From Deltaproteobacteria bacterium (GTDB lineage Bacteria; Desulfobacterota; Dissulfuribacteria; Dissulfuribacterales; QOAL01), in the NCBI GenBank assembly GCA_026988585.1, contig JALSKY010000146.1, positions 1 through 15,426 of the forward strand: a stretch of DNA of 15,426 nt, given 5' to 3'. This document shows positions 6,567 through 13,002 of this stretch, piece after piece; position 1 is the stretch's first letter; the number at the start of each line of letters is the position of its first letter. Below the pieces are notes generated by a model, which made no database searches, was not told the DNA's origin, and was given only the letters and a program-made list of their open reading frames with translations. A program made the position numbers and the translations under genes.

Positions 6567-7787
6567 TCAGGTCCTGTAGTCCGCATTGATATGGATATAT
6601 TCAACTGAAAGGTCACAGGTGAGCATAGACGCAGTCTCCTGTCCGACACCGAGATCCAGCCGGATGGAAAAGGCCTTCCTGGTCATTACCTGCCTGCATT
6701 GCTCTTCTGCGCCTTCACCCGAAAAGTTCCCATTATCCAGTAACTGGACATTATCGAACCAGAGAGAGAGTCGCTCAGGGGCCAGTTCTGCGCCGGACCT
6801 GCCGGCTGCAGCAACGATCCTCCCCCAATTTGGGTCACGTCCATAGATGGCAGTCTTTACAAGGGGAGATTCTGCAATGACCTTGGCAGCCGCCCTGGCC
6901 TCACTCCTGGCTCTGGCCCCGGTTATCTGGATCTCTACACACCTGGTGGCCCCCTCCCCATCCTCCACTATCATTCTGGCCAGCTTGCAACAGACCATAT
7001 TAAGTGCATGGAAAAACTGTTCAGAAGACAGGGAGTCCGCAACCACCGGCTGTCCAGAGGCCCCATTTGCCATGAGCAGGACAGTATCATTGGTGCTGGT
7101 ATCCCCATCCACAGTAATACTGTTAAAGCTCCCATCCACTGCCTGATTCAGCATGGACTGTAAGAGATTGGGTTCAACCTCAGCGTCCGTCATTATAAAA
7201 GAGAGCATTGTGGCATGTGGTGCCATATCCGGGGCGATCATGCCGGCCCCCTTGGCAATACCGGTGACGGATACCCTGGCCCCGCCCAGCTCGAGACCGG
7301 CTGTAACCACCTTAGGCCGTGTGTCTGTGGTCATTATGGCACTGGCCACATGGGCCAGTCCGGCACTATCTGCCTGCAACCGGGCACAGGCAGAAGATAT
7401 GCCTGCGATGATCCTATCCATGGGAAGGGGCTGGCCTATGACGCCTGTTGAACATACCAGAACTTGCTCAGGCATGATAGAGAGGGCCTTTGCTGCAGCC
7501 TCCCTCATGGCAGCAGAGTCCTTCAGCCCCTGCTCTCCTGTACAGGCATTTGCATTGCCGCTATTCACCACAATTGCCTGATAACCTTTTCTACTGGAAC
7601 GTAAAAGGGTTATGTCATCCAGGACAGGAGCTGCTTTAACCCTGTTTCTGGTAAAGGTGCCTGCAACCACTGAGGGCCTTCTGGAAAACAGGACTCCCAG
7701 ATCCAAACGTCCACTGTATTTTATTCCTGCCTCTACAGCTCCTGCCTCAAAATCAGCAGGCAGCACTGTTGCAACTGCATCTGACAT
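6567..7787 (-). CDS. argJ: Bifunctional glutamate N-acetyltransferase / ornithine acetyltransferase
   Basis: ArgJ moves the acetyl group from N-acetylornithine to glutamate, the recycling step of arginine synthesis; bifunctional forms also use acetyl-CoA. The precursor cuts itself before a threonine, seen here in KGAGMIAPDMAPHATMLSF; the nucleophile is the Thr of ATML (residue 193 from this start). Other motifs: NSGNANACTG, the oxyanion-hole STGVIGQPLP, VDGDTSTND, IYGRDPNWGRIVAA, and the canonical C-terminus INADYRT. At the self-cleavage site APHATML replaces the commoner xNMATML, with two extra residues. The start is uncertain. ATG 7787 has GGAG and GAG upstream and gives 406 residues. ATG 7811 and GTG 7817 (416 residues) are alternatives without a clear binding site. 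No other arginine genes are near, so it sits alone. Whether it can use acetyl-CoA cannot be read from sequence. Confidence 0.95.
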   Translation of the reverse strand: MSDAVATVLPADFEAGAVEAGIKYSGRLDLGVLFSRRPSVVAGTFTRNRVKAAPVLDDITLLRSSRKGYQAIVVNSGNANACTGEQGLKDSAAMREAAAKALSIMPEQVLVCSTGVIGQPLPMDRIIAGISSACARLQADSAGLAHVASAIMTTDTRPKVVTAGLELGGARVSVTGIAKGAGMIAPDMAPHATMLSFIMTDAEVEPNLLQSMLNQAVDGSFNSITVDGDTSTNDTVLLMANGASGQPVVADSLSSEQFFHALNMVCCKLARMIVEDGEGATRCVEIQITGARARSEARAAAKVIAESPLVKTAIYGRDPNWGRIVAAAGRSGAELAPERLSLWFDNVQLLDNGNFSGEGAEEQCRQVMTRKAFSIRLDLGVGQETASMLTCDLSVEYIHINADYRT

Positions 7788-7870
7788 AACACTCACATTC
7801 TCCAGATTCATAACCACAGATCAGATCATCTACCCCTGAGCAGGCTGGATCTCTATACCAATAACCGCCA

Positions 7871-7899
7871 TTCATAAGTCAGAGAAAAATCGTTGTCAA
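7871..7899 (-). promoter_or_regulatory. Sigma-70 promoter of argJ
   Basis: A perfect TTGACA (7894-7899), a spacer of exactly 17 bases, then TATGAA (7871-7876, 4/6) on the minus strand. Transcription would start near 7864, 50-80 bases before the argJ start candidates. This is the best sigma-70 match in the window, and it separates argJ from the DUF99 operon upstream. Confidence 0.65.
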
Positions 7900-7981
7900 G
7901 CAGAGGAAATTCTGCATAGCAGAGTGCAAGGAAAAAGAGGAAGAGGGATAGGAAAAAAGGACTCAACAGCAAATCTGTAAC

Positions 7982-8566
7982 TCAAGCGCGTCCACGGCTT
8001 TCACCGCGGCCAATAGCCCCGGCTATGAGATGTGCAACCCTGACAGGCTCAGGAATTTTACCATGAACGGAAAAAAATCTTATGACTTCACTGGCCTGTT
8101 CAAAATCCAGTCCCACCCTCTGGATCCAGCAATCACAACACCGTTCCATAGGACCGAGAGCGTCTATAAGCTGCCATTTTCTCCTGCCGGAGCTTATTCG
8201 TCTTTCAAGGGCAGACCTGATGGCATCCATATCCGGCTTCTTCCTGGTTACTACAATCACAGGCCTTTCCAGCTCCCTGTGCAACCTCCGGACATCCACC
8301 ACGTTGAAACCTCCAAAGGCCACTCCGTCCAGCATTATCAGGTTGATATGTCCATTGAAACGGCTCTCAGACACTATCCGGATGATCTCCCTGGTGGAGT
8401 TCTTGCCATCCTGTCTTATCCTGCCGAGGACTACGCCATCAAGACGGAGGGACGCATAGACTACACCCACCAAGGGAACAGAGGCCCGGCTGCCTCTGTC
8501 AAAAGGGGCATCATCAAAGGCTATCAGGTTGCATAGACCCCTTGCTCCTGTTACTGAATCACCCAT
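7982..8566 (-). CDS. DUF99 family protein (endonuclease V-like fold)
   Basis: 194 residues matching the DUF99 pattern: AFDDAPFDRG near the N-terminus, LVGVVYASLRLDGVVLGRIRQDG, the core LIMLDGVAFGGFNVVD, and VIVVTRKKPDMDAIRSAL. DUF99 is widespread in archaea and scattered in bacteria. Its fold resembles endonuclease V, which cuts DNA or RNA beside deaminated bases, but its biochemical role is not established. The acidic FDDAPF motif and the LDG of the core suggest metal binding. ATG 8566, with AGGG about ten bases upstream, is preferred to TTG 8575. The gene overlaps the 3' end of the universal stress protein gene by 16 bases, so the two are translationally linked. CCDC at ~145 is a cysteine cluster of unknown meaning. 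The C-terminus is Gly/Arg-rich. Confidence 0.85.
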   Translation of the reverse strand: MGDSVTGARGLCNLIAFDDAPFDRGSRASVPLVGVVYASLRLDGVVLGRIRQDGKNSTREIIRIVSESRFNGHINLIMLDGVAFGGFNVVDVRRLHRELERPVIVVTRKKPDMDAIRSALERRISSGRRKWQLIDALGPMERCCDCWIQRVGLDFEQASEVIRFFSVHGKIPEPVRVAHLIAGAIGRGESRGRA

Positions 8567-9015
8567 ACCGTGCAATCCCTGGCATAGTGGACAATTTTAT
8601 TGGACACACTGCCAAAAAGAAATTCTTCGGCCTTGGAGACACCACGCCTTCCCACAATAACAGTGCCAAAGTTGTCTGAAGACTGCTCCTCTATTATGGC
8701 CTGAGCGATTCCAGGGCCTTTGCACCTTACTACCTTGGTATCCAGGTCCGCATCTGTTGTCCCAAGCATCCTGAGCCGTTCCATACCTTCTGCAACAATA
8801 GTCTGGGCACGTTCATACTTCTGCTCCCTTGCCTGCTGCCAGGATGTTTCATCTGGGAACAGATCCCGGGAGGGTTCCTTGTCCACGGTGATTATCCTGA
8901 TAAAAAAACCCTTCCCCTTGCCTATTACAGAGGCAAGATAATCGATGCCTCTCAAAGCATTTTCAGAGCCGTCCAAGGAAACCAGAATCCTTTTTGCGTT
9001 TTTTTGAATATCCAT
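8551..9015 (-). CDS. Universal stress protein (UspA family), ATP-binding type
   Basis: 154 residues of a single Usp domain: KRILVSLDGSENALRG at the N-terminus, a variable middle with a helix rich in Gln/Glu/Arg, and a C-terminal VGRRGVSKAEEFLFGSVSNKIV. The last fits the nucleotide-binding pattern G-2x-G-9x-G-S exactly (Gly122, Gly125, Gly135, Ser136), so this is the ATP-binding MJ0577-like type and not the non-binding UspA type. Such proteins act as dimers in stress and starvation responses, often as signalling modules. ATG 9015 is chosen because GGGAGG precedes it at about five bases; upstream starts would add unrelated residues. The kinase-like gene ends 40 bases upstream and the DUF99 gene overlaps its end, so the three form one operon. 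Confidence 0.92.
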   Translation of the reverse strand: MDIQKNAKRILVSLDGSENALRGIDYLASVIGKGKGFFIRIITVDKEPSRDLFPDETSWQQAREQKYERAQTIVAEGMERLRMLGTTDADLDTKVVRCKGPGIAQAIIEEQSSDNFGTVIVGRRGVSKAEEFLFGSVSNKIVHYARDCTVWVIQ

Positions 9016-9055
9016 CTCTTCCTCCCTCCTGCATGGAGAAATCAACAAAAGACCA

Positions 9056-10033
9056 TTATATCAGGCAGATCCCTTTCTTTATATCAGACAGGGCGCGATC
9101 CAGGTCATCCAGAAACTCGTCTACTGTTTCATAGAACAGCTCTGCCCCCTTGGAGAAGTGCAGCAACACAAAATTGAGACTTTCCGGGATATAGGGGAAC
9201 AGCTTCTTGAGATTGGCTATCCGGTTGCTGTAGAGCAGGGAGAAATCTTCAGGTTTGAAACGTTCAGCCAGGGCAGGATCGAGCCCTGCCTGCTCAAGGT
9301 TGGACAGAGTATAGAGATTTTTCCCTGTCAGGAATATGAGCAGGCTTCCCAGCCCAAATATATCCAACCCGAAGGGGTTTTCCTGAAAGTTGTAGGCATA
9401 GTCGAAATCTATCCAGCGGTACAGGCCGGTCCTGTTCTCTATCCAGAGATGATCCCGCCGTATATCCCCATGAATCTCTCCATGGTCATGGAGAAACTTG
9501 ATTGCCCTGCAGGATTCCATGAACTTCTCCAGCACAGTTGGGAAAATCTCATGGAAATATCTCTCGTGATCCGCATCGATCTCAAATACATGAGTGTCTA
9601 ACCTCTTCCCACTGACTATATCTATGATCCGCACCAGATTGCCAGCCTCATCACGTGTTGAGGTTCCCTGCATGAATCGCATATCCCGTTGCACAAGATC
9701 CAGTATCCTGGCCTCCTTCTTGGGGCTCCTGTAACAAGGGATCTTCAGTGAGCCCAGTTTGAGATCGAACTTCTCAAAAAAAGCAAGCTTGAGAATCTTC
9801 CTCTCACCGGTCTCCAGCAGAATAGTCCTTTTTACCCAGTACTTGGGGTCCTCGATACCGAAACTCCGCTCTGCCTCATCCCGCAATACCAGATAGTGGT
9901 TGCCATCCAGTTCTATGATATCCCCATACGATATCTCCATAAACCTGCTGGTATCGGAATAAACCTTTCCATACTCGCCAAGGGAGAGGCTGGGCCTGAG
10001 TCTTTTGACAATCTCTTTCACCTGGGAAGACAT
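9056..10033 (-). CDS. Divergent protein-kinase-fold protein
   Basis: 325 residues. The centre resembles a eukaryote-like protein kinase: a lysine in KILKLAFF (Lys82), a Glu in the following helix (KKEARIL, Glu107), the catalytic-loop equivalent FLHDHGEIHGDIRRDHLWI with Asp190, and WIDFDY as the DFG equivalent (Asp209). A GLDIFGLGSLLIFLTG stretch matches the usual helix with the invariant Asp. Deviations: HGD replaces HRD, His195 stands where the catalytic-loop Asn is normal, and DFD replaces DFG. The N-terminal ~70 residues have no obvious glycine-rich loop. It may phosphorylate a protein or small molecule, or be a degenerate kinase; the His/Asp substitutions recall atypical (lipopolysaccharide- or RIO-type) kinases. 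GGAGG five bases upstream supports the start. No membrane segment. It heads the kinase-Usp-DUF99 gene set. Confidence 0.75.
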   Translation of the reverse strand: MSSQVKEIVKRLRPSLSLGEYGKVYSDTSRFMEISYGDIIELDGNHYLVLRDEAERSFGIEDPKYWVKRTILLETGERKILKLAFFEKFDLKLGSLKIPCYRSPKKEARILDLVQRDMRFMQGTSTRDEAGNLVRIIDIVSGKRLDTHVFEIDADHERYFHEIFPTVLEKFMESCRAIKFLHDHGEIHGDIRRDHLWIENRTGLYRWIDFDYAYNFQENPFGLDIFGLGSLLIFLTGKNLYTLSNLEQAGLDPALAERFKPEDFSLLYSNRIANLKKLFPYIPESLNFVLLHFSKGAELFYETVDEFLDDLDRALSDIKKGICLI

Positions 10034-10127
10034 GGGAACCTCCAGTGTTTTTGAGAAGATCTCCAGAGGATATGTTCCAACATTGTCCCTTCACACCGAG
10101 AAACAGGACAGGAGATGGTTCAACTCT

Positions 10128-10133
10128 ATTATA
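10128..10133 (-). promoter_or_regulatory. Possible -10 element for the kinase-Usp-DUF99 genes
   Basis: A perfect TATAAT on the minus strand, about 95 bases before the kinase-like gene, in the 132-base gap that separates it from the upstream unknown gene. The -35 position 17 bases away reads TAAAAA, a poor match, so an activator might be needed or the match may be chance. Confidence 0.3.
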
Positions 10134-10165
10134 AGTCCCATTTTCCTCTGTTTTTACAGTTGATT

Positions 10166-10660
10166 TTACATCATCTTCAGTTTTTCAAAAAGGAAACCAG
10201 GCCGGCCTGTACAGGCCTCTGTTTCCAGCAACCAGAAAAGCTCAGGGGCCTGTTTCATCTCCTCTTTAAGGAGTCTGCTGATCCCGTGAGATCCCTCCTC
10301 CATGTTGTAGAACATGGAATCGATCCCAAAGAAGCCATCAAGAAAATGGACTATCTCATGCAGATGCTTTGACAGGTATCCCTGGGGGAGATCATTCAGG
10401 TCCCGGACAGCCTCAAACCCCTCCTGTTCCAGGAAGGTTACGGCCTCTGCCAGCCATTTCCTGTTTTCAGATATCCCCCTGTCAACAGTCTGTAAAAAAC
10501 CGGTTTTGTCATGTGCCATGCAGATAGATCGGGTTACTTTCACAGAGTCGAAATGTATGAGATCATATCTATCCAAAAAGGTCAGAAGCCTTTCTTCAGC
10601 ACTACGCCGGTCATGGGCCTTGAGGAGAAAGAGATGTATGGTCTGAACTGTCTTGCTCAT
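10166..10660 (-). CDS. Hypothetical protein coupled to the DUF255 gene
   Basis: 164 residues that I do not recognise. Its ATG shares the sequence ATGA with the stop of the upstream DUF255/YyaL gene (4-base overlap), which is strong support for a real, translationally coupled gene. It has no signal peptide or membrane span. It is mixed acidic/basic and predicted mostly helical, with notable strings HDRRSAEERLLTFL, SENRKWLAEAVTFLEQEGFE, HLHEIVHFLDGFFGIDSMFYN and LLKEEMKQAPELFWLLETEA. There are two scattered cysteines and several histidines (HLHEIVH) but no CxxC pair. A helical partner for the thioredoxin-fold protein is conceivable; nothing in the sequence proves it. Confidence 0.8.
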   Translation of the reverse strand: MSKTVQTIHLFLLKAHDRRSAEERLLTFLDRYDLIHFDSVKVTRSICMAHDKTGFLQTVDRGISENRKWLAEAVTFLEQEGFEAVRDLNDLPQGYLSKHLHEIVHFLDGFFGIDSMFYNMEEGSHGISRLLKEEMKQAPELFWLLETEACTGRPGFLFEKLKMM

Positions 10661-12480
10661 GGCTTGTTACCATATATTTCCACAAGGGCGAGAAGCATGG
10701 AGGGGAACTGTCCAGGCATAGTCTGCATCTGTTTGCCCACAGCCTCCATCACCTTGATTGCATTCTTATGCTGCCCTGTTCGGGCAAAAAGCAAAGCCAA
10801 CATCCCGTTACCTGAAGGGACAGCCCCGTCAAAAATGGGAATGTATTCATAAAACAGTGGAGGCTGGTAATCCTTAGGCACCTGTCTCAACAGATCAGTG
10901 CCGGCCTTACCCGATGGAAAGATGTGAGCAGCATCACTGAGCAACTGTTCTCTCATTCCGCCATAGAGATCATCTCCGGTAGCCAACCAGAGCTCATGCG
11001 CAGCTACAGCCATAAACAGATAGTCCTCAAGAAGGCCTGGTATAGTTCTTTTGGCGTCAATGAGATGCAGGAGTCGGGAGTTGCTGAAACCCCGCTCCAC
11101 CATATTTTGCATGACCCGTTGGCCAGCCTTCAGAAGATCCGGACGATCCAGAATGGTTCCTGAACGTGCCAGGGCCATGGCTGCCAAGCTGTTCCAGTCC
11201 ACCATGAGTTTTTCATCCCTGTCAGGCCTGATCCTGAGATCCCGAGCCTGCTTCAGACCGGTCATTGCATCCCTGAGAAAGCGGGAAAACTCCTCTGGAG
11301 ACAGCCCCTTCTCCTTTGCAAAGAATTCAGGCGGGCCTACGGGATGGAGCAGATTCCTCCCGGTGGATACTCCTGTGGCCTCATCAAAATAGTTGCCATC
11401 AGGATCCAGGGAAAAATACTCTGCAAACAGCTTCATTTGATCAGGAGCGAGAATCTGTTCCAGCTCACTCCATCCGTAGGAATAGAAGACCCCTTCCTCC
11501 CCCTGACTTTCTGCACTCTCTGCCGAATAGAACAGGCCATCCGGAGATAGCATTCTCTCCTGGAGATAGGAGAATATCCGGTCCACTGTATCTGCAAGAT
11601 AGGGCTCTCCTGAAATCTCATAGGCCTCAGCATAAGCCATCATCATAAGAGCCTGGTCATACAGCATCTTTTCGAAGTGCGGCACCTTCCATGCCTGATC
11701 CACACAGTATCTGTGAAAAGCTCCATCTACATGGTCAAAAAGCCCGCTATATCTCATGGCAGACAGGGAGGAGAATGCCATCTCTCCTGCCTGTTTTCTA
11801 TCTTCAGGCCCGAGCTCCCCACTGCCTCTGCAACAGCTCAAAAGAAACAGAAGCCGCAGGGGCGATGGGAACTTGGGGGCATGACCAAAGCCCCCGAACT
11901 CATGGTCAAACTCGGTGGCCATCCTGTTCAGGGCATCCTTTATCACGGCAGAGGGTTCTATATTATCAGGCAGATAGAACTCCACCTTGTCCATGGCTGC
12001 GAGAAACTGTTTACCTGCCTGCTGAATCTTTTCAGGATGGCGGGTCCAGGCCATTGAAATCTGTTCTATTAGCTGACGAAATCCCATCCGGCCGTTGTAA
12101 CTGTCTGGAGGAAGATAGGTTGTAACCAGGAATGGAGCCCCATCCGGCAGGGCAAACACCGTAAGGGGCCACCCGCCTGAACCGGTAGCCACTTCACATG
12201 CCAGCATATAGATGGAGTCCACCTCTGGATGCTCCTCCCGATCAACCTTTATACTCACAAAATTTTTATTGAGTGTCTCCGCAATCTCCTGATCCTGAAA
12301 GCTCTCCCTGGCCATGACATGACACCAGTGACAGGCTGAATAACCAATGGATATCAGAACAGGACAGGAGCGTTGGCGCGCAAGATCAAAGGCCTCCTCA
12401 CACCAGGGATACCAGTGGACAGGTTGATATGCATGTTGCCTCAGATAGAGGCTGCTTTCATCTGCAAGGCGATTCATCAT
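10657..12480 (-). CDS. DUF255 / YyaL family thioredoxin-fold protein
   Basis: 607 residues, related to bacterial YyaL and animal SPATA20. The N-terminal thioredoxin-like domain (~1-160) has HAYQPVHWYPW, then SIGYSACHWCHVMARESF with the CHWC pair (Cys50, Cys53), FVSIKVDREEHPEVDSIYM and GGWPLTVF. The remainder resembles the helical (alpha/alpha)6 barrel of glycosidases and sugar epimerases, with APKFPSP, GLFDHVDGAFHRYCVD, VPHFEKMLYDQALMMMAYAEAY, DEKLMVDWNSLAAMALARSG and a C-terminal SGNGMLALLF. Substrates of this family are unknown; a redox-linked role is usually assumed. No signal peptide, so cytoplasmic. ATG 12480 is preferred to ATG 12492 because GGAG lies six bases before it and relatives begin MNRL. 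It is the first gene of its minus-strand series after 522 gene-free bases, and is slightly shorter than many relatives but complete. Confidence 0.9.
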   Translation of the reverse strand: MMNRLADESSLYLRQHAYQPVHWYPWCEEAFDLARQRSCPVLISIGYSACHWCHVMARESFQDQEIAETLNKNFVSIKVDREEHPEVDSIYMLACEVATGSGGWPLTVFALPDGAPFLVTTYLPPDSYNGRMGFRQLIEQISMAWTRHPEKIQQAGKQFLAAMDKVEFYLPDNIEPSAVIKDALNRMATEFDHEFGGFGHAPKFPSPLRLLFLLSCCRGSGELGPEDRKQAGEMAFSSLSAMRYSGLFDHVDGAFHRYCVDQAWKVPHFEKMLYDQALMMMAYAEAYEISGEPYLADTVDRIFSYLQERMLSPDGLFYSAESAESQGEEGVFYSYGWSELEQILAPDQMKLFAEYFSLDPDGNYFDEATGVSTGRNLLHPVGPPEFFAKEKGLSPEEFSRFLRDAMTGLKQARDLRIRPDRDEKLMVDWNSLAAMALARSGTILDRPDLLKAGQRVMQNMVERGFSNSRLLHLIDAKRTIPGLLEDYLFMAVAAHELWLATGDDLYGGMREQLLSDAAHIFPSGKAGTDLLRQVPKDYQPPLFYEYIPIFDGAVPSGNGMLALLFARTGQHKNAIKVMEAVGKQMQTMPGQFPSMLLALVEIYGNKP

Positions 12481-13002
12481 TATGATCTCCATTCATGTCA
12501 GAGGGAGAGGAACTGTTCAACGAGAGAAAAAAGATCCCTTTTCAAAAGGTTAAGTATGCTGAGAGCCCAGGTCAATCAGGCAAAAAAGACAGATGGGCAG
12601 GTACCGGATGGTTTCGGTTTATCTCAATGACTCTGGTACGTTGATGGTCCCGGATTCATCAGATTCCGTAAGGATGCAAGAGTAGTAACAAGAACCACAA
12701 CATTTTTTGCATAGTGCGATATTAACTGATTTTATCTTTAACCACCCGCTTCGCTCGACAGATACAGACACTTCCCACCCACCCACTGGCAAATGGGAAA
12801 CTCCCGGAAAAGACTGGATATTTTGTTGATGTGCAGATTATTTTTTATCAACGGTGACGATTTAAAGCGAAGATTATTACCTATTGTAACCTTGAGCAGG
12901 AAGTGCCAATGGAAAAAGGGGATGGTGGGTTCCCATTGACTCAAGCCGGAATTATGCAGTTATTGCCCCATCCCCCTATTCTCCTGCTAAGGCCTGGATC
13001 TG
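12481..13002. other. 522-base stretch without a supported gene
   Basis: AT-rich in part (12650-12890). It holds the leader of the DUF255 gene on its left side and a large-loop inverted repeat after the secreted-protein gene on its right side. There are also small dyads, for example GTTGAT 12825-12830 / ATCAAC 12847-12852. A minus-strand frame at 12738-12944 (68 codons) shows no family and no ribosome-binding site. I see no tRNA, insertion-sequence ends or attachment site. No sigma-70 promoter stands out for the DUF255 gene. Confidence 0.6.
12918..12975 (-). terminator. Possible terminator of the secreted-protein gene (large loop)
   Basis: On the minus strand GGGGATGG (12968-12975) pairs perfectly with CCATCCCC (12918-12925), and TTTTT follows the second arm. 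The stem begins 28 bases past the gene's stop. The 42-base loop is large for an intrinsic terminator, but a smaller dyad (CAATGG / CCATTG) overlaps it, so folding may be more complex. Confidence 0.35.

Noticed and set aside
10148..10170. Two TGTAAAA half-boxes in tandem before the kinase-like gene (minus strand)
   Set aside because: The second halves (CGACA) are missing and no sigma-54 element follows; only half-sites, partly within the preceding gene's end.
12896..12908. TGGCACTTCCTGC on the minus strand, resembling a sigma-54 promoter
   Set aside because: The GG-to-GC distance is two bases too short, and no gene starts downstream in that direction within the gap.
12738..12944. 68-codon minus-strand frame in the gene-free stretch
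   Set aside because: No ribosome-binding site, no recognisable motif, odd composition rich in Trp/His/Phe; likely chance.
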